Of a DNA stretch of 64,000 nucleotides, positions 34,959 through 45,580 are shown piece after piece. This DNA comes from Brassica napus (lineage: Eukaryota > Streptophyta > Magnoliopsida > Brassicales > Brassicaceae). Made by a program: the position numbers and the translations under genes. Under the pieces are notes generated by a model. That model did not search any database, had not been told where the DNA came from, and saw nothing but the letters and a program-made list of their open reading frames with translations. The stretch spans positions 34,593,473-34,657,472 of the forward strand of contig NC_063449.1 in assembly GCF_020379485.1 (NCBI RefSeq), read 5' to 3'. Every line of letters starts with the position of its first letter. Position 1 is the first letter of the stretch.

Positions 34959-36338
34959 CTATTGAGGGTCTATGATCAGAGTGGCTACATCATCCATCAT
35001 ATCATCTGATTCTTGAGGTAATGGTAACTCCACTCCCTACACATCATTCATTAGTAAAAATATATAGTTTAACGATAAGAAAAAGAAGCCTATGACAACA
35101 CACAAGGGGGTGATAGTTTAAAACTTACATCTACGGGTTCATGGTTTTGTGTTTCAGTCTCAGTGGCTTCTAAAAAAGAAGTGTTATTGTGGCTCTCTCG
35201 ATAGGATTTGATTTCGGTGGCATCATCATTCACCGTATCATCTTCATCGGATTCTAAAACAAGTGTGTTACTAGGGCTCTCTTGAGCTGGTCTGATTGGT
35301 GTGGCAGCATTATTTTCAAATTCTCTCTGGAAAAATGATGTAGGAAGATTTTAAATTACACCAAAAATGAATACAACTTATGTGTGAGAAAATACCTCAT
35401 GTGCTTTGATCCAACTACTACCACCTAGCCACTCCATTGACAGCCTAATCTCAGTATAATTAAAAATCGCATCCTCTTTTGTGTAAGCGAAATACACTTT
35501 GTACTTGTTTTCAAGGAGAATTTCCATCACTCGACCTTTGCGCCACCCATGTGTAACAACCACTTCAACATAGTCGTTCAGACTGTACTCTGTACAAAGA
35601 TCTTGAGAAGGAGATGGCCTGATTTTGCAAATATCAACTATTAAAAGTTTTCCTTCCGCGTCATCACTCGAATTTTGTGAGATTGTACATCTTTTGATCA
35701 GAAATTTTCTTCTATCATCTCCTTGTGATCGAATCTCTGTAATTACTAATGCTCGGACCCAATTTTTTTCCTTTTCACTTTCACTAATTTCACGGGTCAT
35801 TTCCACCAACTTCCCTGTTCTAAACATGTCTTGACTCAATAACTTCAATTCCAAAACAATCATATATAAGCTAAAGCCCTCAACAATTCAAAATTTTAGA
35901 ACTTAAAACATACAAAGAAAACAATACCTTGTTTTTGCTTTTGACCCATTCGGAGCCGATCCAATCAGCATGAGGTCTCAGTTGGCTTCTGATAAATCTC
36001 ATTATGTCTGGTGGATCATCAAATTAAACAAAAAAACTACCATCTGGCCTTTCAACTACGATAAGACCAGTCCACCAACCATTATTAAAATAAGCATCCA
36101 CCACCGACCCTTCCTTGAATATGACACCCTCATTCAGACATTCTGGTGGGACCGGCCAAAGAAAACGTCGTTCAATAGTTTCCTTGCAAGGATTTACACC
36201 GTCTTCGTTGTAACAAACCCGAAGCCTTTTTCCTTTTACTCTCGTCGGATTTTGCTCGAGGATAGCTCTAAACCAAGAACCTTTGGACCCATCTTCTTGA
36301 AGAGATACTTCTACTTCACAATCTTTGGCACTAGACAA
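34959..36338 (-). pseudogene. Agenet (plant Tudor-like) domain protein gene, decayed
   Basis: Two Agenet-like segments, a fold that in plants often binds histone tails. The first (36338 down to about 35930) reads CEVEVSLQEDGSKGSWFRAI, RLRVCYNEDG, RRFLWPVPPECLNEG and SVVDAYFNNGWWTGLIVVE, then hits a TAA (36024-36026) where the family has a tyrosine. The frame goes on FDDPPDIMRFIRSQLRPH and splices after SKNK. The second (35863-35398) reads MFRTGKLVEMTREISE, KFLIKRCTISQN and YVEVVVTHGWRKGRVMEIL. Two acidic exons (about 35135-35335 and 34959-35038) end LIIDPQ. No ATG precedes the first domain in frame: an in-frame TAA lies upstream and the first codon is TTG. A point nonsense plus the lost start indicate a pseudogene. 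Confidence 0.75.
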
Positions 36339-36954
36339 AATTTTTCCTTTTTTTTCTAATTATTCTTCATTGGTTACTCCTGAAAAGGAATCGAAAATGC
36401 AGAGCACAAAAAAAAAATCAAGAAAAGAAAGAAAGAAGGTGAATAAAGATCAAATGAACGAAACTGAAACAAATTGAGATTTTAGATAAATAAATTAGGT
36501 TCCATACAAAAATTCAATTCGATTTTGGAGTGTATATACAAAAGCAAATATAAATTTCAATTTGATCTAAATTGAATATAAAAAGTCAAAAGAGAATACA
36601 TAGAATGTTCTTGAATTAACTTTTGCTAAAATCGATTCAAGTTGAATTGGAACTGAAACTGAAACAGATTGAGATTTTAAGTTAATCAATTAGGTTTCAA
36701 ACAAAAATTCAATTCAATTTAGATTGTTGATTCAAAATTGAAGATGAAACTCAATTACCTTTGCCACGATAATGATTCAAAATGAGGAAGATCGTTGTGT
36801 TGATTCTTCTTCTTGGAATTTACGGACATAGAAAAGGATGAAGAAAGGATAGAAAACAAGAAAGCAAAACAAACGTGTCGTAGTGGAGAGGATGAAGACG
36901 TGGCGTGAGAAGAGTTAAATTTACTGTTTTGCCATCCCTTTGGTAAATGATAAA

Positions 36955-37062
36955 AAACAGATAAATTGTTGAGGTCCTGGGTCGAACCCGGGAATCCGTC
37001 TAAACTGAAATTTATAGTAACCTCAACTTACCACTAGATCATATCACATACTCGTTACGGTT
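36955..37062 (-). mobile_element. tRNA-related SINE-like fragment
   Basis: On the minus strand, an A-box-like tgatctagtggtaagttgag is followed about 40 bp later by a strong B box, cccgggttcgacccagg, and about 25 bp downstream by a T-run. The pair looks like a pol III promoter of a SINE or tRNA pseudogene. No cloverleaf with full stems can be drawn. Confidence 0.55.
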
Positions 37063-37079
37063 AGCACGTTTTCTAGTAT

Positions 37080-37790
37080 TGGTGTTTACATATCATTATT
37101 TTAGTATATAAATATTGTAAACTGATTTATACGCCTTTATAAATTAATTTTTATAGATTTACAAGTCTTTATAACTTTTAAATATGCATTTATATATTTT
37201 AAACTTGATTTATTTTACAAGAGGTAAAAAACCAGTTTTATTTTTTATCTTATATAAATTTATATGCCCTTATAAATTATTTTATACAGATTTATAAATC
37301 ATTTTGGTTATTTATACGACTTTATAAACCTTAATTCTTTTTGTTTTATGAACTGATGAGCTCTTGAAAAACGATTTATAAGCCTTTCTATATTAGTTAT
37401 AGACCTTTATAAATTAATTTTCACAGATTTATAAATCTTTATAACTTTTAAATACTCCTTTATATATCTTAAACTCATTTGATTTTACAAGAGGTAAAAA
37501 ACGAATTTTAATAAGGTCTTATAAAGCTACTAAGATATAAATTTTGTAATAAATCATTTTGTTTTGATTTTACAAGAGGTTAAAAACCAGTTTTAATAAG
37601 GTCTTATAAAGCTGCTAAGATATAAATTTTGTAACTTTTAAATACTCCTTTATATATCTTAAACTCATTTGATTTTATAAACCATTGTAATAAACCATTT
37701 AACTTTCTAAATTAAAGCAAAGCCATAAATCGAAGTCATAAACTCTTAATACTCATAATACTCACAAAGTTTACCAAACACGCATAAAAC
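37080..37790. repeat. AT-rich region with local tandem duplication
   Basis: The block cttttaaatactcctttata ... ttacaagaggtaaaaaac ... ataaggtcttataaagct is present twice or more between 37435 and 37680. Related words occur at 37160-37240 and in 34500-34958. No gene seen. Confidence 0.6.
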
Positions 37791-40287
37791 AGAGAGTTGT
37801 TCACACATAACTATAAGCAAGTGATAAAGTTTTTGTTCATTCCCACATTAGTACTCATTGTAATTCCGAGAAGATATCAACCGCCAACTTTTCTCGGACG
37901 ATTGCAATTTTTTCTTCACTCAGTTTTGTCAAGTCCACTATACGCATTGCATGGCACTCTATCAGCTTCAATGCATAAACGCCACTGTCTTCTATTTTAA
38001 GAACCTGGAACAAAAATGTTTTAGTAATATATTAGTCTTAAGAACATAGCAGATAAATTATAATATAAGTTACTTGATCTATGATACAAATCTAACATGA
38101 AGATTTAATAGTAGTTATAAAGATGTTACTTGTGGGAAACCTTTAGATACAATTTTCATCGAGAACTTGCTTGTATCCATGCTGACATCTTTGAAGAAGT
38201 TGCGAATCATGAATAGGAGAGCCATCGCATATGCATTAAAGTAAGGGACCAAACTCGCATCTGTGAACTTCATTGCTGCACAATTGAATGCTGTGATACT
38301 TCTCTTCTCCAAGTTGACCACAACTCCAAGCCAATACTTCTCTGCTACTGCAATAGCCGAATAGAGGAAGTTGATATTCTTCTCTATGTTGTACTTGTCA
38401 AAGCCTGTTCCAAATTGGAAATCTTTCTTGTCATCTAAAAACTCATCATAAAGCTCATCTATTTCTTCAAGAAACTTCACTCCAACAACTAAGGCAGTTT
38501 TGTTCAAACAAATCTGGATTGTTTATCTGTCTCAGTTTCAGCAACTCAAAACCTGCTTCAATATGCTGAGACAAAAATAATAAATACTCAGAAAAGCGAT
38601 CATATAGTTTTATAAAGAAGATTAATATAAATTTATAAGGGATTATAAAGAATTTTTGTTCACATATAGTCTAACCGTTTTTGAAGGCTTTTTTCCCGGA
38701 GTTTCAATATCCGAAAACTACTTTGCGGTTACTATCTCTTGATTGATTCTCAGTTTCCTACATTGGACACTCATACTTTTTATGTAGGTATCTAGTTTCA
38801 CCTCATAAAATATATCTTATAAAATAAAACTTACTTTTTTTGTTTGACATTTTCCATTCTCTCATCTTTTCTTTTCTTGTTTTATCAACTGGCTCATAGG
38901 GATGAAGAATCGGATGTTTCTTCCTTGTTCCCGTAAACGGTGGTTGTGTATGAATGGATGGTATTTGACCTCTTTCACTTCTTCTTAGTGGAACATTATC
39001 TGTATCAGCTTTAAACTTCTTTTGAAGTGGAGGCTCAACATCTTCGTTTACCTACATACAAAAAAAATAGTTTTAACAAAGGGTTATTACGTCTATAAAA
39101 TAAATCAATACTTATAAAGTTTGGAAAACAAACCTGGCTGTCTTGTTGTACCAATCTCTTTTTAATTTTCATTAGAGGTTGGAAAACAGGAATCTCACAA
39201 ACACCTCTCATAAGAACCTGATTCATGCAAATTGTTTTTATATAATTGTTTAAGAGGCCTTATCGATCATTTATAAAGCTTTATAAAATACCTCATTTGT
39301 ACCCTTTCCACTATGACTTTCTTGGGAAAGGAGATCAAACTTAGGAGACGTAAATCTTGGAGTAGGCGATGAAACCTTCAAACAAAAAATTTGAAAATTA
39401 GATGTTTATGCTATATACATTAAATACAAGGCCTTATAAAATATATTAATTTTGTACCCTTGTACCAAAGTTTGGAGTATTGAATGTTTGAGTAGGCGAC
39501 GTAACCTACAAAATAAATAAGAAATTCAATTTGCCAAGCAATAAATAAAAAAATTTATAAACCTTTATATCCTATTTTAGATTCATAACTGCGACGTTTG
39601 TTTCAAGCAACTTTCTGATTCAAGTTTTTGTGTGTCTTCGTCTTGAGTGATTTTTTGTGTAGTCTCATTTTCCCCAAGAATATTCTCTTCTTCCCTTAGA
39701 TGCTCTGTACCAGATTTCGCTTCTTCATCACATATCTCTTCTTCATTTTCATCATATAGTGCACTTCTTCCATCCCCAGAGTTTGCTTCTTCAGCAATTG
39801 TATCTTCTTCATTTTCATCATCTGGTGCACTTTTTTATCACCAGAGTTTTCTTCTTTATCAATTGTATCTTCTTCATTTTTCGTAATCTTAAGTTTTTCT
39901 TCTATCACCAAAACTAGCTTCATTCTCACAATCTTCTTTGTTTGGTGAACCGTCATTAAACTTCAAAAAAAACAAGTGAAATCGTTAGAGAGAAATAACA
40001 CGTGAAATTTGATAAGTACTTGGTAAAATTCAATTGGTTACCTTAACTCCTAAAACATTCTGGATCACTACTACTCGCTTATCCAAATCATGAACCATTT
40101 GGATTAGCTTATCAAGTTTCTCGCTGTTAGACATGGAATGATCTTTATCTTTTCTTTGCTCCTTATCCTTTTGATACTCTTCATCTTTATTTTCCTCTTC
40201 ATATGTCTTTTCCTCTTCATCTTCACTATGGTTCAGATCTTCACCATGCTCTGCATCTTCGTCTTTTGTCTTGCGTTGTTGACCTAT

Positions 40288-40705
40288 ATCTTCTGTTGCA
40301 ACAAACATATCCACAAAACCTTTTTCCCAATCGCTTCTCCTCATTTTGTATCCTTGTTGAACTAGTTTCACAACACTGTGAAAGTCAGCATCGTCACTAT
40401 GTGTTGCCCCCACCAAATGTTTGTATTCCTCAGCTAATCCAATCATTGTGCTAACCTCAACCCGTAGAATAAATAAAACAAATCTTTGTAAACCTTATCT
40501 TCTGTTGCAACAAACATATCCACAAAACCTTTCTCCCAATCGCTTCTCCTCATTTTGTATCCTTGTTGAACTAGTTTCACAACACTGTGAAAGTCAGCAT
40601 CGTCACTATGTGTTGCCCCCACCAAATGTTTGTATTCCTCAGCCAATCCAATCATTGTGCTAACCTCAACCTGTAGAATAAATAAAACAAATCTTTGTAA
40701 ACCTC
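40288..40705 (-). repeat. 209-bp direct duplication covering one exon
   Basis: Positions 40288-40496 and 40497-40705 are almost identical (for example cccgtagaat against cctgtagaat). Both contain the exon VEVSTMIGLAEEYKHLVGAT ... DMFVATED with its acceptor and some intron. The duplication is recent and adds a repeated protein segment. Confidence 0.92.
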
Positions 40706-41413
40706 ATATATATTAATTTATATAGTCCTTATAAAACTATATTTACAATCTTTTATAAACACACGTCACATTTACAATCTCTACAAGACACAGATTTGTG
40801 GACCTTTTCAAGGAGTCCCTAGAAATCCACTTTTCAAACAATACAATACAAATATATTTATACACGCTTATAAAAACTCACATTGTTTATCTTCTCTAGC
40901 TCTAACACTTCAGTTATTGTCGGAGTTCTTGTTGAGTCCCACTGTAGACACAACGGATCTGAAGAAGAGGATGTCTCGCATGGTTTTCCCAAAGATTTAC
41001 CAAGCACATTCACTGATGACATAGCCCACAAATTTATGGCTAGCGCAAAACCACTCACTTCATAACTATCTCCTCTCCAGGAACTTCCACTCAAACTTTT
41101 TACACTTCTCATCAAGATGCTATAAGCAGTTTTAACCCAAGCCATCTTGGGTAAGCGATTGTTCATATAACGCTGCAACCTGTCTCTCGGGATTTTAGAA
41201 CTCAGGTTTTCTGCCATAATTACCGTTTCTGTGATTATTGATGTTCCAAGGGATTATCTTTCTAGTGTTGGCATGCTTCGTGCTTTCTCTTTAAACATTT
41301 CATACAACGTTCTCACCGTAAACTTATCATTCTTGCCCAGCATCCAAAGGTATGGCTTCTTCATTATTTTGAACTGCGGCTCTGTTATTGTCTGATCTTC
41401 CTCACAACGTAAG

Positions 41414-42930
41414 TGATGTTAGGAATTTTCAAGGCTCCTAAGACAAATGTTGTAGTATAAGTGAATGTCGAACCAGTTCTGAGGGAATTCGAAGCAATGA
41501 GAATGCAAGTACTCTCTTAATCTAAGTGCAACCAATGATTTAGATGGGTTTTAAACTACTACTAATACTAGAAAGCAATTACAGAATGATACTTTATATT
41601 TAAGGGAAAAGAGAACTCATAGGCATAGGGATTAGACCTTGGGTGATCAAGTATCGAACTAAGGATGGCAAACAATCAATCAAACTATCAACCTTAAGCT
41701 TAGACACAATCTTAAACAAACTCTATGTCTAGATGAATGTTCATTTACTAACATATCTCAAGCATCAAATGTCTTTGGTTGAATAATATGAAAGCAATCA
41801 TTACTAACAAGTCTATTGGCTATCTTAACACCTTTAACAACAAATGTCTTTGGTAAAGTATGTTAAAAGCTTAGGAGAGTTGTCTCAGGCATTTCATCAA
41901 ACACCTTGTGGGTGGGAAATGCCTATCGATCAACTTTTGAGTGGCCAACTCAGAAGATGCATTATGAATACTCTACTAGCAAGGAACAAGAATGATCTAC
42001 ACTAAAACATCCTAGAACTAACCTAATCACCCTAACCCATGAATTCAAAAGGTGATTACTCACTAATCTCCATGATTCCTCTTAAAACCATATTGGATTT
42101 CAGATTAATCATATAGAAAAATAGACAAGAAATCAACTAGAACACAAGATCAAAGCAATGAAATCTGAATCAAAATAAGTTTAACTAGTTGTTCTTCTCC
42201 AGAAAAGAGATTGTCTGCCTCCCATGGCTTCCCCAGTACTTAACTTAGGTTTAGGCAATGCAAAACAACAAAACAAATGACCAAAAGGCCCCTGAAATAA
42301 CATAAAAATCGTCCAAGCAAAACACGCGGAGCGACCTAGCATAGTCGCTGCCAGGAGGTCGCTCCCGACACGTTTCTTCGTGTCTCGTCCAAGCAAAACG
42401 TGAGCGACTTGAGCTGGTCGCTCTGGCTGGTCGCTCTGGCTGGGAGCGACCTTGGTAGGTCGCTCTGAGAGGTCGCTCCAGGATGCTCGATTTTGGTGTC
42501 TCCGGACGAGAGGACGTGAGCGACCTTGGTGTGTCGCTCCAACAGGTCGCTCTGAACATCGGGAGCAACTTCAACACATCGCTCTGGGAGGTCAATCTAG
42601 GGGTCAAAACCGTGTGTCTCCGGACGTGAAAACGCGAGCGACTTCGTGCGGTCGCTCTGGGAAAGTCGCTCCGGGATGTGGTGCACAGCGACTTCATGTA
42701 GTCGCTCCGGGAAGTCGCTCCGGGAAGTTGCTCCAGGCAGTGCTCGTCCAAAGATCTCTCTAATCACGTCTTCTGAGCTCCAAATGTCTCCAGGAACTCC
42801 ATGTGGTACTCCAATACCTAATAGAGACATATGTATGCAAAATGCAAACTACACATGGCTAAATCCTAATCTATATGATGAAAATGCACATGAATAAATG
42901 GATAAAACAATGTAAATATGCAAGATATCA
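41414..42930 (-). mobile_element. Solo LTR, 1,517 bp, TG...CA with 5-bp target duplication
   Basis: The insertion starts tgatgttagg and ends gatatca (TGAT...ATCA inverted ends). It is flanked by the 5-bp direct repeat gtaag (41409-41413 and 42931-42935). Removing it with one repeat copy rejoins the DUF1985 exon exactly in frame (TTGL|RCEEDQ). No internal gag/pol region exists, so this is a solo LTR, probably of a Gypsy-type element, read on the minus strand as TGATATCTTGCATATTT... It contains a minisatellite of gagcgacc/ggtcgctc units. Which strand is sense is an inference. Confidence 0.88.
42327..42745. repeat. Minisatellite of GGTCGCTC/GAGCGAC units inside the solo LTR
   Basis: More than fifteen short units of ggtcgctc(tgg) and gagcgactt in both orientations, spaced 15-40 bp. 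They give spurious Arg/Ser-rich frames on both strands. Confidence 0.85.
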
Positions 42931-43603
42931 GTAAGCCTGTTGTCAGATGAAATTCCCTTAGTGAAAACCTCATAGGCTGGTCCGAGAAAGTAAACCAGAG
43001 ATCCTCTCCTTGCATCAATACTCTTCGCTGCATTAGAAAATGGAACAACTCTTCTGAAAATTGAACCCTATTTCTTTTAACCACCTTCCAAATGCTCCCA
43101 ATGTGAGAGTTCTCTATCAAAGAGAACTCTTCTTTTCCTAATATATCTTCTACCTTCTCGACATAATCAATCTTTGAGTGATGGATTATCGCTTTGGGAT
43201 TATATGGTGTTTCTATAGCTTCATAAACCCTCCCAGACAATCTCAAGGTTGTGCAAAACTCGTTGCTATCCAACTGCAATACAAGACAACACTTCTTGAG
43301 TTCACGCATCTTATAATTACTTGAAACCCACATTTATAAAGACTTATAATTTTTCAAAAAAACTCAATGTTCACTATCGATACTCTTTCTCTTAGATCTA
43401 ACTAGGAACATGACAATCCTCAACCAATCTTCTTCTATTTTCTTATAATAGAAATAACAAATTCAAAAAATGACTAGAAACAAACAAAAAGATACCCAAA
43501 TCTAGGAACTTACTTGTAGAGAATCGTGAAGATGAGAATCATGAAGAGGAGAATCGTGAAAAGGAGAATCGTGAAGAGGAGAATCGTTAGGAGAAGACGA
43601 CAT

Positions 43604-45096
43604 TTTTTTAGATGAAATTTTGAATCGTGTAGTGTGATTGTTATTCGTCGTCACCGGATGCTCTTTCCAGAGAGACGTCGTGACTAGTGAGAGAGAAGAC
43701 CTTTTCTCGTCATCTTCGTGAGGGTGGCCGCCATGATTGTCGCCGTTGTTAGAATCGCTGTCGTCCTAAAACTTAGATTTATAAAGAGTTATAAATTTTT
43801 AAAAACTTAATGTTCACTATCAGAAATCTTTCTCTTAGATCCGACTATTAATAGATAACTCTTTCCCTTAGATCGAAACAACAAAATCTGAGAAAATTAC
43901 TTACAATTTGTGATTCTTGCTCGATCTCGCCGTCGTCATTCGATCTCGTCTGCTTTGTGCATGAGAGAGGATACACTCGATCTCGTCGCCGTCGTCGCTC
44001 GATCTCGTCGCCGTCGTCGCTCAATCTCGTTGCCCGAGAGTGAGAGATAGGAAATTGGGTTAGAATTGTGAGATGGTTATTTTTCTCTTTTGCCTATTAA
44101 TGATTTAGGTATTTCTCAAAATGTCTTCCTTCTAAGTGTATATTTGAATAGTGGTACTAAACAAAGTGTAAAAATAAAATTTTTCCAATCTTAATTAAAA
44201 TAAAAAAAACTTAATATAATAACATCCAAAAATATCCTATATCAATAAAATTTACTAAAATAATATGATAGATGCTACTATGTATAAAATTTACTAAAAT
44301 CATAGGGCTATATTATTTAAACAAAACAGTATTTTTACTTATAAATCCTGTAAATAATAAAATAATATATGTTAAAGTATATTTTTTAATTTAATTATAA
44401 ATTATCTTAAATATTTTTCTTTTCTATAATATTAATTAATAAAATTTAAAAATTACTATATCAAAATGTATAAATTAAAGAAAATAATATATTTTGAAGG
44501 ATCTATTTGATTATTTCATATTGTTATTTTATTAATAATGCCTAATAAAAAATATAAAAATAATATTATAGAGTTACACAATATACTAAAATGAAACAAT
44601 TTATTTAAAACATTTGTAATAATATCAAGTATATTTATAAAATAAAAAATATTCGCACGGACGTGCAGGTTAAAATCTAATATTTAATTGATTAATGTAA
44701 ATAATCAAATAAATGTAATTAATGAAATGGACCTAATATGACTTTTTATAGTAGATGAAAATTGTACTTCTTTTTTTAATAGTATAAATATTTAAAAAAA
44801 TTAGCAAAACTTTGTTAGATTTTTCTCAACAGATCTTGTAATAACTAAAATTAAAATTTTAATTTATAGTTAAAATTAATTTATTACTATCTTTATAATT
44901 AGTAATTTTTTTGAAATATTATATATTTAATAGATTAATGTAAATAATCAAATAAATGTAATTAATGAAATGGATCTAATATAACTTTTATAGTAGAGAA
45001 AAATTGTACTTTTCTTTTAGTTGTATAGATTTGGTTTTTACCACCTCCTTGTCTTTTTATAATGTATAGCAAACAATTATCCCCAGTTCCATTCTC
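43604..45096. other. AT-rich region with Helitron-like 3' end and a direct repeat
   Basis: At 43900-44040 tcgccgtcgtcgctcgatctcg units sit upstream of the DUF1985-Ulp1 gene. At 44656-44680 a hairpin gcacg-ga-cgtgc is followed by caggttaaaatCTAA|T, a Helitron-type 3' end whose 5' end was not found. A 95-bp direct repeat (attaatgtaaataatcaaat ... tatagtag) occurs at 44683-44760 and 44935-45000. From about 45030 the DNA matches the CLE1 copy A promoter. Confidence 0.55.
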
Positions 45097-45104
45097 TATG
45101 TAAA
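45097..45104 (+). promoter_or_regulatory. Degenerate TATA box of the second CLE1 copy
   Basis: TATGTAAA stands where copy A has TATATAAA, in otherwise matching sequence (ccattctctat...). The change weakens the core promoter. Confidence 0.6.
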
Positions 45105-45356
45105 TGTCTCAAGCATGTTAGTGAAAACACACACACAGGATAAATACATAAACATATAAACACCTTCCATACTGAATCAATGATTAGCACAAAACACATG
45201 GCTAACTTGAAATTTTGGCTGTGCTTGTTCCTGATCTGTGTTTCGTTCTCGGGGTCATCAGCTCGGCCAATGCAGCAGCTGTTTGCAAACGCAGAGGAAA
45301 ATCAACGAGGGCGTATGATGAGAGAAGCTGAAAAAGTATTGACGGCTAACATGGAG

Positions 45357-45479
45357 TGTAGAGAATAAGTATAGAAGGGTCTTTTAGTAAATATGTAATC
45401 CCTAGTATATACCTCTTGTATACAGTATAAATACTGTCGTATATATTCTAATAAACTCAATTCAGTCAATACATCTATA
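45357..45479 (+). repeat. 5' LTR of the copia element
   Basis: 123 bp, begins TGTAGAGAATA and ends CATCTATA. It contains a possible TATA stretch (tatacagtataaatac). The PBS follows directly at 45480. Confidence 0.95.
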
Positions 45480-45580
45480 TGGTATCAGAGCAGTGATACC
45501 TAGGGATCCTTTATTTTCACGCCGTCAAAAGAAATTTTTTTTTTTCTCTACTGTTCATCGTCTTCTTCACGTCTCCTGCG

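Larger units (their letters stand above)
37855..43603 (-). pseudogene. DUF1985-Ulp1 (C48 protease-like) gene, catalytically altered and split by an LTR
   Basis: Exon 1 (43514-43603) is a run of HDSPL repeats (MSSSPNDSPLHDSPFHDSPL). The DUF1985 exon (from 43273) reads LRLSGRVYEAIETPYNP, VQFSEELFHFLMQRR, MRFSLREFHLTTGL. It is cut at 42936 by a solo LTR and resumes at 41408 as RCEEDQTITEPQFKIMKKPY. A TAA then follows TLER (about 41258). Next come KMAWVKTAYSILMRSV, an exon EEYKHLVGATHSDDADFHSV present twice, acidic exons, and basic GQIPSIHTQPPFTGTRKK. The C-terminal Ulp1 domain (38130-38580 and 37855-38004) reads INFLYSAIAVAEKYWLGVVV, SITAFNCAAM, KGFPQ, EDSGVYALKLIECHAMR. Against the family pattern HW...D...C, the His is Tyr, the Asp is Asn and the Cys is Ser. 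A frame change lies near 38495. It was never, or is no longer, a SUMO protease. Confidence 0.75.

Noticed and set aside
36955..37062. Possible functional tRNA gene on the minus strand
   Set aside because: A and B boxes are good, but acceptor and anticodon stems do not pair and no clear anticodon loop can be placed.
40138..40663. Plus-strand frames of 75-83 residues, two nearly identical
   Set aside because: They are antisense shadows of the duplicated exon of the DUF1985-Ulp1 gene.
42181..42830. Overlapping Arg/Ser-rich frames of 68-166 residues
   Set aside because: They lie in the GGTCGCTC minisatellite of the solo LTR, open in several frames at once.
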